64,000 nucleotides of DNA, from positions 248,001-312,000 of the forward strand of contig NZ_JNJB01000004.1 of NCBI RefSeq assembly GCF_000701505.1, given 5' to 3'. This document shows positions 36,918-45,510 of the stretch, piece by piece. A program made the translations under genes and the position numbers. Under the pieces are notes generated by a model that had not been told where the DNA came from, did no database searches, and saw nothing but the letters and a program-made list of their open reading frames with translations. Positions within the stretch are counted from its first letter, which is position 1. Each line of letters opens with the position of its first letter. The stretch is from Dyadobacter crusticola DSM 16708. GTDB lineage: Bacteria; Bacteroidota; Bacteroidia; Cytophagales; Spirosomataceae.

Positions 36918-36936
36918 GATAACGATTGTCTTAGAC
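36918..36936 (+). promoter_or_regulatory. Fur-box-like sequence upstream of ferritin
   Basis: GATAACGATTGTCTTAGAC matches 12 of 19 positions of the classical Fur consensus by eye. It lies upstream of the ferritin promoter -33 element. The match is moderate and could be chance. Confidence 0.3.
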
Positions 36937-36958
36937 CAATTCCAAATATCAAATTCTG

Positions 36959-36989
36959 TTTGGATTGATGAACTTTCGCATGATATTTG
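36959..36989 (+). promoter_or_regulatory. Ferritin promoter
   Basis: TTTG at 36959-36962 and GATATTTG at 36982-36989 (one mismatch to TAnnTTTG) with the ideal 19-base spacing. Transcription should start near 36996, 25 bases before the ATG. Confidence 0.6.
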
Positions 36990-37020
36990 TACTTATTAAA
37001 ACAAATAAGCAACAAGTACC

Positions 37021-37545
37021 ATGAGAGATTTACTGAGACAAAGAACTTCCCTGAAAGAGGAAATAGAGATATTATTAAATAACCAGGTTAAAATGGAAGC
37101 AGAAGCTTCTGCCAAATATCTGGCAATGGCTTCCTGGTGTGATCGCAACGGTTTCAAATATAGTGCGCAATACTTCCTCAAACAGTCTGACGAGGAAAGA
37201 GGACACATGCTGAAAATCTTCAACTACCTGATGACCGTTGGAGGAACAGCTATTTCACCTGAAATCGGACCTGTAAAGCAGGAATATCCAACATTCAGAA
37301 ACGTGTTTGAAACCGCATTACAGAGCGAAATCGCAGTGACACAATCAATCAACCGCATCATCACGGCAACGCGCAAAGAAGAAGATTACGCAACTGAAAA
37401 CTTCCTGCAGTGGTTTGTCAACGAGCAGGTTGAAGAAGAAGATAACGCACGTCGCGCGATCGAGCTTTTTGATGTGATCGGCGAAGAAGCAACAGGTCTA
37501 TACGTGATCGACAAAGCCGTTTCGAAAATCGGTTCGCACGACTAA
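37021..37545 (+). CDS. ftnA: Ferritin
   Basis: A 174-residue non-heme ferritin that oxidises and stores iron in a 24-subunit shell. The four-helix pattern and ferroxidase ligands are visible: Glu in NNQVKMEAEASAKYL, the DEERGHMLKIFNYL motif with Glu and His, Glu in LQSEIAVT, and NEQVEEEDNARR near the end. No heme-binding Met of the bacterioferritin type is recognised. It has its own promoter and terminator, so it is transcribed as one gene. Confidence 0.93.
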   Translation: MRDLLRQRTSLKEEIEILLNNQVKMEAEASAKYLAMASWCDRNGFKYSAQYFLKQSDEERGHMLKIFNYLMTVGGTAISPEIGPVKQEYPTFRNVFETALQSEIAVTQSINRIITATRKEEDYATENFLQWFVNEQVEEEDNARRAIELFDVIGEEATGLYVIDKAVSKIGSHD

Positions 37546-37567
37546 ACAATCGTAGTACCAATAGCTG

Positions 37568-37600
37568 GGCTGCTTCCAAACGAGGCAGCCTTTTGTTTTT
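37568..37600 (+). terminator. Ferritin terminator
   Basis: GGCTGC (37568-37573) pairs with GCAGCC (37585-37590) and is followed by a T-rich run. Confidence 0.75.
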
Positions 37601-37627
37601 TGTGCCAGCCCGAATTATGGTACGCGT

Positions 37628-37660
37628 TTTGTTTCTTGTAAGATTAAAATAGTAGTATTG
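37628..37660 (+). promoter_or_regulatory. Probable promoter of the FUSC operon
   Basis: TTTG at 37628-37631 and TAGTATTG at 37653-37660 (one mismatch), 21 bases apart, 25 bases before the FUSC start codon. Confidence 0.45.
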
Positions 37661-37684
37661 TAAAAAGCTACAGTAGGCCAGTTC

Positions 37685-39922
37685 ATGAATTACCTCGACG
37701 AATTTAAAAAATTCATTTTCAGTCATTACCTGTCGACGGGAGTACGCCTAACGCTTGGAACGATCGTCCCCAGCCTCATATTTCAACATTATGGCATTCT
37801 CAGCGAGATGATCGCATTCCCGCTGGGCACACTGCTGATCGGAGGTACCGATAATCCCGGACCATACCATCGTCGTAGAAATGCATTGCTCATTGCAATT
37901 TTCAGCTGCTTTTTCGTCGCCTGCATTACCGGATTTCTAAGGGATTTCCCATTTATCATCTTTCTGGAAATTATCTTTTTCGGGATGTTCTTTTCGCTGG
38001 TTGGCGTGTATGGAAACCGCGTTAACAGCATTGGACTGATATCTTTGCTCGTGTTCGTGTTCAATATCGACGATCACCTCAGCGGAGATTTGGTACTCAG
38101 AACGGCGGCTATCTTCTGCGCTGGCGGCATCTGGTATTTTGCGCTTTTCATGATCCTTCAAAAGCTGCTGCCCTACAAGCTTATCCAACAGCTCTTAGGT
38201 GAAAACTTCATTGAACTTGGTAAACTGCTTTCCATTAAAGCTGACTACTATTTCGCGAAACCCGACTACGATGAACTGTTTAACCGCATGATCCATCAGC
38301 AGGTGATCTTGCGGGAAAATCATGAGAATCTGAGGGAAATTTTGTTCAAAACGCGCGAGATTGTAACTGAGTCCACAAACAAGAGCCGGATTTTAATGCT
38401 CATGTTCCTGGATAGCATCGATCTCTTCGAACGCATCCTGAACTCGCAGCAAAACTACGTCAATCTCCATCGTGCATTTGACCATACCAAAGTCTTACGG
38501 CTCTTTGGAACATACATCACCTGGCTGGCTGCTGAAATCCAGACGATCGGCCTCGCTGTTCAAAGCGGGTTTGCCTCACATCCACGTCACGACCTGGATG
38601 AAGCTTTTAACAAATGTCAAAAAGCATTTGAGCGGATGCGTGAACACCAGATGAACCATGAAAACATGGAAGATTTTATCATGCTGCGCCAGATCCTCAA
38701 CAGTTTGCAGGACGTAACAGAGCGCGTTAAGAAATTGCATCGCGCCACTACTTACGATGCTGCTGTGGGAGAAGGTTACAAGCTGGATGTGGAAGGAGAC
38801 AATTTTATCCCCAAGCAGGAGTATCATCCCAGAATTCTTATTGACAACTTATCTCTCAAATCAAGTCACTTCCGACACGCGGTGCGGGTTACATTGGGTT
38901 TGCTTTTAGGTTATATCACCTCCCTATTTTTTGAGTTGGGCCACGGTTACTGGATTTTGCTGACAATTGTCGTAATCCTCAAACCTGCATTCAGTATCAC
39001 AAAAAAGCGGAACATTCAACGGATCGGAGGGACCTTACTGGGAGTCGTCACGGGATTTCTCTTCCTGTACCTGACCAAAGATAACACTGCGCATTTCGTG
39101 ATCATGATCATTGCGATGATCCTGGCTTACAGCTTTTTGAAGATCAACTATTTCATAGCTTCCACTTCGATCACATTATATGTAATCCTGTCATTCAATT
39201 TTCTGAACCCTAACCACATTCGCACCGTTCTCGAAGAGCGGGTAATTGATACGGTTATCGGATCTGTGATCGCGTATTTGATTTCGTCTTACGTACTCCC
39301 GGTTTGGGAACATTCGCAAATCAACCAGTACATCAAGGAGGCTCTGAATGCAAACAGAAAGTATTTTGACCTGGTAGCTGCTAAATTCACAGGTAAGCAA
39401 TTAGATATCAATGACCTGAAACTAAGCCGGAAAGATGCGATTATTGCAATGGCCAATCTGTCTGACAACTTTCAAAAAATGCTTTCCGAACCCAAAAGGC
39501 AGCAGTTGAAAATGGAAGAGTACCACCAGTTTGTCGCGACCAGCCACATGCTTACTTCTTACATTGCATCGCTGTCGACCTACGCGCAAATGCTGAACTA
39601 CTCCGAGTTTGCAACAGAATTTGAACTGATGACGCGCCAGATCGACAGGCAATTGCAAGCCGCCGCCGACGTGATTGAAGGAAAAGCCAGTGATAGTTTC
39701 GAGATAGCACGTGAATCGCTGCCGCAAAATCAAAAGCTCATTGCGCTCCTGGCTCAGCGTAAGAAAGAAATCAAAGAGCTGGGGATTGAAAAGGCAGATC
39801 AGTCACCGGCGAGGAAAATGCTGTCGGATGTAAAGACAATCAATGGATTATTTGAGCTGATCAGTACGATCACGATTGACGAGATAAAAATTTTGCAAAA
39901 AATAAAGGCGGCAAACGCATAA
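37685..39922 (+). CDS. FUSC/YccS-like inner-membrane protein
   Basis: A 745-residue protein with two groups of membrane helices (about residues 20-165 and 395-545), each followed by a long helical cytoplasmic region, the duplicated plan of YccS/YhfK and aromatic-acid exporter (FUSC) proteins. The second membrane block contains ILKPAFSITKKRNIQRIGGTLLG, a recognised family motif, and VIDTVIGSVIAYL. The substrate is unknown; relatives export aromatic acids. Its stop codon overlaps the YwbE start by one base, so the two are translationally coupled. Confidence 0.85.
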   Translation: MNYLDEFKKFIFSHYLSTGVRLTLGTIVPSLIFQHYGILSEMIAFPLGTLLIGGTDNPGPYHRRRNALLIAIFSCFFVACITGFLRDFPFIIFLEIIFFGMFFSLVGVYGNRVNSIGLISLLVFVFNIDDHLSGDLVLRTAAIFCAGGIWYFALFMILQKLLPYKLIQQLLGENFIELGKLLSIKADYYFAKPDYDELFNRMIHQQVILRENHENLREILFKTREIVTESTNKSRILMLMFLDSIDLFERILNSQQNYVNLHRAFDHTKVLRLFGTYITWLAAEIQTIGLAVQSGFASHPRHDLDEAFNKCQKAFERMREHQMNHENMEDFIMLRQILNSLQDVTERVKKLHRATTYDAAVGEGYKLDVEGDNFIPKQEYHPRILIDNLSLKSSHFRHAVRVTLGLLLGYITSLFFELGHGYWILLTIVVILKPAFSITKKRNIQRIGGTLLGVVTGFLFLYLTKDNTAHFVIMIIAMILAYSFLKINYFIASTSITLYVILSFNFLNPNHIRTVLEERVIDTVIGSVIAYLISSYVLPVWEHSQINQYIKEALNANRKYFDLVAAKFTGKQLDINDLKLSRKDAIIAMANLSDNFQKMLSEPKRQQLKMEEYHQFVATSHMLTSYIASLSTYAQMLNYSEFATEFELMTRQIDRQLQAAADVIEGKASDSFEIARESLPQNQKLIALLAQRKKEIKELGIEKADQSPARKMLSDVKTINGLFELISTITIDEIKILQKIKAANA

Positions 39923-40122
39923 TGGAAACACTCACAGGAACCAGAAGGGAGAATATCAAACCCGGTATTTCAGTAGCTATCGTTTTGAAAAAAGACCAGA
40001 GAAGCGGCACATTAACCTACGGGACAGTCAAAGATATTCTCACAAAAGCACCAGTCCACACGCACGGGATCAAAGTGCGCCTTGAAAGCGGCGAAGTTGG
40101 CCGCGTAAAAATCATTCAATAA
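39922..40122 (+). CDS. ywbE: YwbE family protein
   Basis: A 66-residue protein matching the conserved YwbE family (DUF2196): TRRENIKPGISVAIVLKKDQ, then GTVKDILTKAPVHTHGIKV and GEVGRVKII. It looks like a small beta-barrel, perhaps nucleic-acid or protein binding, but its function is unknown. The ATG overlaps the FUSC stop codon, and namA starts 14 bases later, so the three form an operon. Confidence 0.9.
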   Translation: METLTGTRRENIKPGISVAIVLKKDQRSGTLTYGTVKDILTKAPVHTHGIKVRLESGEVGRVKIIQ

Positions 40123-40136
40123 ACAGTAACACTTTC

Positions 40137-41213
40137 ATGTCTTCACTTCTTTTCACTCCGCTTAAACTAAAAAGCATTGAACTACGGAACCGCATTGTGG
40201 TTTCACCCATGTGCCAATATTCATCCGTAGACGGTTTTGCAAATGACTGGCACCTGGTCCATCTTGGCAGCCGGGCAGTTGGTGGCGCTGCGTTATTGAT
40301 CGCTGAGGCTACCGCAATATCCCCGGAAGGCCGCATTTCGCCTCAGGATCTGGGTATATGGAAAGACGAGCACATTGAGAAGCTCAAACAAATCACCGAC
40401 TTTATTTCTGCACAGGGCGCAGTCGCGGGGATACAACTGGCGCATGCAGGCCGCAAAGCGAGCACATACCCCGCATGGAAAGGTCGCGGACAGGTTCCGC
40501 CCGACCAGGGTGGCTGGAAAACGGTAGGCCCCTCACCTATTCCATTCCACCATAGTGAGGACGCGCCTCTGGAACTTGATCAGGCGGGGATAGACAAAGT
40601 GATTGCTGATTTCGCTGCAGCTGCGGAACGTTCATTACAAGCTGGCTTCAAGGTTATAGAAATCCATGCGGCGCACGGGTACCTCATTCACCAATTTCTT
40701 TCACCACTGAGCAACAACCGCACAGATACTTATGGCGGCAGCTTCGAAAACCGGACTCGCATTTTGCTTGAAGTGGTAGATGCCATTCAAAATGTCTGGC
40801 CCGCAGAATTGCCGGTGTTTGTCCGCATTTCAGCGACCGACTGGGTGGAGAATGGATGGAATGAAGAAGAGTCTGCCAAACTCGCGCAAATCTTAACGGA
40901 TAAAGGTATTTCGCTGATCGACGTATCCTCGGGCGGACTGGCTTCAAATGCGAAGATTCCGGTGGGTCCCTCCTACCAGGTTCCATTTTCTGCCAAAATC
41001 AAAAGAGAAACCAATGCGCTGACGGGCGCAGTAGGCTTGATTACCGAGGCGCAGCAGGCAGAAGATATTTTAAAAAACAACGAAGCCGACCTGATCGTTA
41101 TGGCGCGCGAGCTGCTCCGTGACCCGTATTTTGCATTGCACGCGGCACATGAACTCGGTGAGGATATCGTCTGGCCGGTTCAATACGATCGGGCGAAACC
41201 TGCTTTGAAATAA
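40137..41213 (+). CDS. namA: NADPH dehydrogenase, old yellow enzyme family
   Basis: A 358-residue FMN-dependent ene-reductase of the YqjM/XenA class that reduces activated C=C bonds with NADPH. Cys26 in VSPMCQYSS matches the redox-tuning Cys26 of YqjM. The active-site HAAHGYLIHQFLSPLSNNRTD, substrate-binding QLAHAGRKAS and phosphate-binding GLITEAQQAEDIL segments are present. Its physiological substrate is unknown; electrophile detoxification is usual. It ends 2 bases from the convergent DUF1801 gene. Confidence 0.93.
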   Translation: MSSLLFTPLKLKSIELRNRIVVSPMCQYSSVDGFANDWHLVHLGSRAVGGAALLIAEATAISPEGRISPQDLGIWKDEHIEKLKQITDFISAQGAVAGIQLAHAGRKASTYPAWKGRGQVPPDQGGWKTVGPSPIPFHHSEDAPLELDQAGIDKVIADFAAAAERSLQAGFKVIEIHAAHGYLIHQFLSPLSNNRTDTYGGSFENRTRILLEVVDAIQNVWPAELPVFVRISATDWVENGWNEEESAKLAQILTDKGISLIDVSSGGLASNAKIPVGPSYQVPFSAKIKRETNALTGAVGLITEAQQAEDILKNNEADLIVMARELLRDPYFALHAAHELGEDIVWPVQYDRAKPALK

Positions 41214-41215
41214 GC

Positions 41216-41563
41216 TCACGGTAAAGCAGCTGCCATATTCAGGATTTCCATTATTAATTCGACAGGCAGGTCTTCTCCGGCATCTAAAAGCAAAATCTTC
41301 ATTCGCAAACGCTTTTCAGCGATAAGCTGCGGATGATCGATCAGCTTTCCATTTACGATGCCGAGATAAGGTCTGCCTGTTTTCTTCTCAATCCAGATGT
41401 AGCAAAGCCGCTTTTTCCCGAGGCGGTAAAATGGTGTTGAGTATTGCCATACCTCTTCTATGGCAGGATCGTAGCTTTTGATCAAGTATCTGAGCGCGGA
41501 AAGGCAGCTTCTGACAGGCTCAGGTTTTTCCCAGAAGAACCGGTCAATATCCTTCAACATCAT
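41216..41563 (-). CDS. DUF1801-domain protein
   Basis: A 115-residue protein of the YdgH/DUF1801 (frataxin-fold-like) family. It starts with a helix containing PEPVRSCLSALRYLI, then EVWQYSTPFYRLGKKRLCYIW, a family-typical beta sheet, and GIVNGKLIDHP. A role in iron or DNA handling has been proposed for relatives but is not established. It may start at the first or second Met. Confidence 0.75.
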   Translation of the reverse strand: MMLKDIDRFFWEKPEPVRSCLSALRYLIKSYDPAIEEVWQYSTPFYRLGKKRLCYIWIEKKTGRPYLGIVNGKLIDHPQLIAEKRLRMKILLLDAGEDLPVELIMEILNMAAALP

Positions 41564-41576
41564 AGGTTGTGAATGT

Positions 41577-41584
41577 TATCTTTG
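41577..41584 (+). promoter_or_regulatory. Promoter -7 box for the DMT transporter
   Basis: TATCTTTG, a perfect -7 box, lies 17 bases before the ATG at 41602 and so predicts a leader of about 11 bases. No -33 TTG at good spacing. Confidence 0.5.
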
Positions 41585-41601
41585 CCTGAAAATACCTATT
41601 T

Positions 41602-42483
41602 ATGCTAAATCCCCGTGCTGCACTTGTTATTGGGCTCATTAGCATCAGTATTTTTCCCGTCTTGGTCAAATGGGCGCCTGTATCGGGAATCACCTCCGCG
41701 TTCTACCGGATGTTTTTCGGTTTCGTCCTGATCCTGCCTTACGTGTTTTTAACAAAGAAATTCAGCTGGCCTGCTGGCCGGCATTGGTTTCCGATCATTT
41801 TATGCGGGATCATTTTCGCGTCTGATATTGCCGTTTGGAACTTATCTATCACACTTTCCAATGTAACACAGGCAACATTGCTCGCCAATTTGTCGCCTGT
41901 TTGGGTGGGAGTCGGCTCGTTCCTGTTCTTGCCGGATAAACCAAAATCCGCATTCTGGATCGGAACGTCTGTGGCACTTTTTGGAATTGGGATCCTGATC
42001 GGCTTTGAGCAGTTTGCCGGATTGCAGCTCAATGCAGGTTTCTGGCTCGCCGTGCTGTCAGGTCTGCTATATGCGACTTATATGCTGGTGAGCAAAGCTG
42101 TACTCGGGAAAGTGGATATTGTGAGCTTCATGACCATCAATATGGCGGTATCCAGCATTTACCTGCTTGTGATCTGCCTTGTATTCCACCAACCTTTATG
42201 GGGATTTGGAACAACCGTGTGGAGCGTGTTTGTGGTTCAAGGCCTGATCTGCCAGCTTGTAGGCTGGCTGGCGCTTAATTATGCAGTCAAAAAGATGGAC
42301 GCAAAAAAGGTTTCTCTCAGCTTGTTAAGCCAGGCCGTAGTAAGCGGACTTTTTGCCTGGATTTTTATCGGGGAGCAAATTACATTGCAGATGATCCTCG
42401 GCGGACTGATTATCCTGGCCGGAATAGCAATTACCTACCGGACGAAAAAACAGCCGGAGCCATCAAGTAGAATAGAAGTTTGA
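41602..42483 (+). CDS. DMT-family transporter
   Basis: A 293-residue membrane protein with ten predicted helices in two EamA repeats. The first repeat has GITSAFYRMFFGFVLILPYV near its start, and the second has SKAVLGKVDIVSFMTIN and LGGLIILAGIAI, typical of EamA. The substrate is not predictable. It ends 3 bases from the convergent histidine kinase. Confidence 0.85.
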   Translation: MLNPRAALVIGLISISIFPVLVKWAPVSGITSAFYRMFFGFVLILPYVFLTKKFSWPAGRHWFPIILCGIIFASDIAVWNLSITLSNVTQATLLANLSPVWVGVGSFLFLPDKPKSAFWIGTSVALFGIGILIGFEQFAGLQLNAGFWLAVLSGLLYATYMLVSKAVLGKVDIVSFMTINMAVSSIYLLVICLVFHQPLWGFGTTVWSVFVVQGLICQLVGWLALNYAVKKMDAKKVSLSLLSQAVVSGLFAWIFIGEQITLQMILGGLIILAGIAITYRTKKQPEPSSRIEV

Positions 42484-42486
42484 AAT

Positions 42487-44868
42487 CTATTTAACCCCGG
42501 ATTCAGGCAAATAAATGGTAAAAGTAGAACCTTCCCCCAGCCTGCCGACCGCATCGATAAACCCCTGGTGGTTCTCTACAATTTTTTTACAAATAGCCAG
42601 CCCGATTCCCGTTCCTTCATATGCACTCCGGTTGTGCAGTCGCTGAAATACCTGAAAAATCCGGTCTTTAAATTGCTGATCAAAACCAATCCCATTGTCG
42701 GCAAATGAGATATACCTGTAAGTTACAGCTGGATCAGGGCCAGTTACGGGGATCAGATCGCCCATTATTTTGCCAGAGCTGATCCGGATCACCGGGCTTT
42801 CTTCGGGTCGCACGAACTTCAATGCATTGGCAATGATATTTGTAAAAAGCTGCTCGAATTGGTAAACGATCACCTCGAAGGAAGGTAACTCGTTACTGAA
42901 AATCTGCGCATGCCGGTTGTTGATCTGGTCGCTGAGCTGATCTTTTACATTCTTCAAGACTACATTCAGATCGGTATATTCGAAATGCTTTTCTACTGCA
43001 TTGGCACGTGAAAAAGCAAGTAAGTCAATAATCAGCTGCTGCATTCGGGTTGACGAAGCCTGCATTCTGTCGAAATAATCCTTTCCTCTCTCAGTAAGGT
43101 TATTGTACTCGGTTTCAAGAATACGCGTGGCAAATGTCTGTATTTTGCGAAGAGGCTCCTGCAAATCGTGGCTCGCGACATAGGCGAACTGCGCCAGCTC
43201 CATATTGGTCCGCACCAGCTCATTATTCGCCACGGTCAGCTCCTGGGTGCGCGTTTGCACTTTACTTTCCAGCTGATCAATGAACAATTTGCGCTCGTGA
43301 ATATCGGTGCTGGTACCGACCCACATCAGGATGTTACCATCAGGATTTCGCTGCGGAATAGCCCGGCTCAGGTTCCACCGGTATTCGCCATCAGCCCTTT
43401 TAAGCCGGTGTTCATACACAAACTCATTGCCGGTTTGAATGGAAAGCTCCCAAAGCCTGCGGTTTTCATTTACATCGTCGGGGTGCACAATATTGGACCA
43501 GAAATCTCCGTAAATCCGCCCCTCGTGAGCACCGGCGTAATCGTATACCGACTTGTTCAGATAATTCAGGAATCCCTCCGAGTCAGCAGTCCACACGAGC
43601 TGCGGCATGGAGTCGGCCAGTGTCCTGAACTTCCCTTCGCTGGCTCTCAATGCAAGCTCCGACTCTTTTCTGTCGGTTATATCCATCATTGTCCCGAGCA
43701 TTCTGTGCGGAACGTGATCGTCATTGTACAAAATTTTGCCGTGCGTCCGGATCCAGTGAATGGATTTATCGGGATGAATGACCCGCGCTTCATAATAGTA
43801 GCTGCCTGTTTCCAGCGCTGTTGCGAATGCTTTTTCGACAATCGCCTTTCTGTCCTCAGGGTGAACGTGGTCGCGTAGTTCGGCGTGGGTCAACACAGCC
43901 GCTTCGTCGTAACCAAAAAGTGTGGCTAACCTTCCTGAATATATGATCTCATGAGTTTGCAGGTTCAGATCCCAGGTGGCAAGCTTAGTACCGTCGGTAG
44001 CAAGTGAAAGTCTGTCGACAGCCTCCGCGATCTGCTGGCGGAACCTGACCTTTTCAGTTACGTCATTGATCGAAACCATAATCCCTGACACAGATCCGTC
44101 GATCTCATACATCGGCGCGTACTGAAAATCCAGATAGAAGGTTTTCAGGCCGTCGGGTCCGTCAACATAAGCAAGTGCTTCGTTTTCGCGGTAAATCTGG
44201 CCTGAGCTGTAAACCTGCCGGAGAATATTGACAAACTTCTGGTCCTGCAATTCAGGAAAAACGTCCAGCAGCTTTCGTCCCACAACGTCGCTTTCTTTCC
44301 TTCGCCAAAGGTTTTTCAGCATTGTTTCGTTGGCAATGCTGATTACAAACTCTTCACCCTTAAAAATAGCTTTAGCAAACTGGGACTGTGTGACCAGGTT
44401 TCTGAACAGATTTTCGCTTCTTAACAGCGCCTGCTTGGATAAAACCTGCTGGGTAACTTCCGTCGCTACGACTATAATTCCGGAAGTTTCTCCCGTATCC
44501 TCAGAAAGAGGTTGATATACAAAGTTGAAATAACATTTTTGCGGCTCGCCAAACCGGCGGAGGGTAACTTCAAATTCGTTACCGTAAAAAGGCTTTCCGG
44601 TTTTAAGCACGTCGAGCAGGATAGGCTCCACAGAATCCCGCACTTCCGGCAATGCTTCAAAGAGCGGTTTCCCTACAAAATCCGCTTCGGTCCGGTCAAC
44701 GATATTCAGGTAAGTATCGTTAGCCATTTCCACAAAAAAGCTTTCTCCTCGCAGGATGGACATTCCTACGGGAGCCTGCTTCATTACGTTTCTGAATCTG
44801 CTTTCGCTGTCTGTCGGCTGCTTATTTATAAACTCCGGATTGTAGGGAGAGTCGCCTGGTTTGTTCAC
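42487..44868 (-). CDS. Soluble multi-PAS sensor histidine kinase
   Basis: A 793-residue cytoplasmic kinase with no membrane helix. It has four PAS/PAC units (about residues 25-140, 150-265, 275-400 and 410-535), a short coiled coil, the HisKA domain with phosphoacceptor His in FAYVASHDLQEPLRKI (about residue 575), and a HATPase domain with FADNGIGFDQQF and YEGTGIGLAICKK. This SHDLQEPLRK type is close to bacteriophytochrome and Rcp-coupled kinases, but there is no GAF/PHY chromophore domain. A response regulator gene lies 53 bases upstream in the same operon. Confidence 0.9.
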   Translation of the reverse strand: MNKPGDSPYNPEFINKQPTDSESRFRNVMKQAPVGMSILRGESFFVEMANDTYLNIVDRTEADFVGKPLFEALPEVRDSVEPILLDVLKTGKPFYGNEFEVTLRRFGEPQKCYFNFVYQPLSEDTGETSGIIVVATEVTQQVLSKQALLRSENLFRNLVTQSQFAKAIFKGEEFVISIANETMLKNLWRRKESDVVGRKLLDVFPELQDQKFVNILRQVYSSGQIYRENEALAYVDGPDGLKTFYLDFQYAPMYEIDGSVSGIMVSINDVTEKVRFRQQIAEAVDRLSLATDGTKLATWDLNLQTHEIIYSGRLATLFGYDEAAVLTHAELRDHVHPEDRKAIVEKAFATALETGSYYYEARVIHPDKSIHWIRTHGKILYNDDHVPHRMLGTMMDITDRKESELALRASEGKFRTLADSMPQLVWTADSEGFLNYLNKSVYDYAGAHEGRIYGDFWSNIVHPDDVNENRRLWELSIQTGNEFVYEHRLKRADGEYRWNLSRAIPQRNPDGNILMWVGTSTDIHERKLFIDQLESKVQTRTQELTVANNELVRTNMELAQFAYVASHDLQEPLRKIQTFATRILETEYNNLTERGKDYFDRMQASSTRMQQLIIDLLAFSRANAVEKHFEYTDLNVVLKNVKDQLSDQINNRHAQIFSNELPSFEVIVYQFEQLFTNIIANALKFVRPEESPVIRISSGKIMGDLIPVTGPDPAVTYRYISFADNGIGFDQQFKDRIFQVFQRLHNRSAYEGTGIGLAICKKIVENHQGFIDAVGRLGEGSTFTIYLPESGVK

Positions 44869-44921
44869 GTGTTTGTGGAGAATCGTACTTTACAAAAGTA
44901 AACAGTGAACAAAAGGAAGGA

Positions 44922-45371
44922 TTAATACTGATAATAAAAATTTTCCGCTGCTGGTGCCCAGTTATGCTTCTTCCAATCAATGTCCAGCACCTGCTTGATC
45001 GCTTGCTTTAATTTGGGGAAAGAGCCTGGCTTTCTGATGAAGAAGTTGGCTCCCTGCTGATATACTTTGCGAACCATTTCTTCCTGCCCGCTCGTCGAGA
45101 AAATCACGACGGGAATACCCTCCCATTCTTTCGTATTTCTGATTTGTTCAAGACATTCAAAGCCGTTTTTACGTGGCATATTCAGGTCGAGAAAGATGAC
45201 ATCCGGCGGAGGTGGCACGGTGGTTTCCATTAGATTAATAAGCTCAACCCCGTCATTTGCAGTCACCAGTTCAGCAGAGGTACTAACTTCCCTCAGCGCA
45301 TCCTCGAACAACATGCAGTCGTCTGCATCGTCATCGGCGAGGAAAATTGATTTATTCGGTTTAGTGCTCAT
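44922..45371 (-). CDS. Single-domain response regulator, Rcp type
   Basis: A 149-residue receiver with no output domain. The acidic pocket (Asp13-Asp15), phosphoacceptor Asp62 (VIFLDLNMP), the Thr/Ser at FSTSGQ and Lys in FFIRKPGS are all present. It resembles Rcp1-like regulators that pair with kinases of the SHDLQEPLRK class. It is transcribed before the kinase at 42487-44868, its likely partner. How it acts on the cell is unknown. TTAATTTG (minus strand, 45376-45383) is a near-consensus -7 box right at the start. Confidence 0.9.
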   Translation of the reverse strand: MSTKPNKSIFLADDDADDCMLFEDALREVSTSAELVTANDGVELINLMETTVPPPPDVIFLDLNMPRKNGFECLEQIRNTKEWEGIPVVIFSTSGQEEMVRKVYQQGANFFIRKPGSFPKLKQAIKQVLDIDWKKHNWAPAAENFYYQY

Positions 45372-45510
45372 AGTCCAAATTAAGTATTAGGGTAGATAAC
45401 AAAAACGTTGATCAATACATTCCGTAAAACCTAATCATGGTTTACTTGCTCACGAATTCAAAATCATATACAAGGTAAGAAAATTAAAATTTTAAATAAA
45501 AACTGAAATA

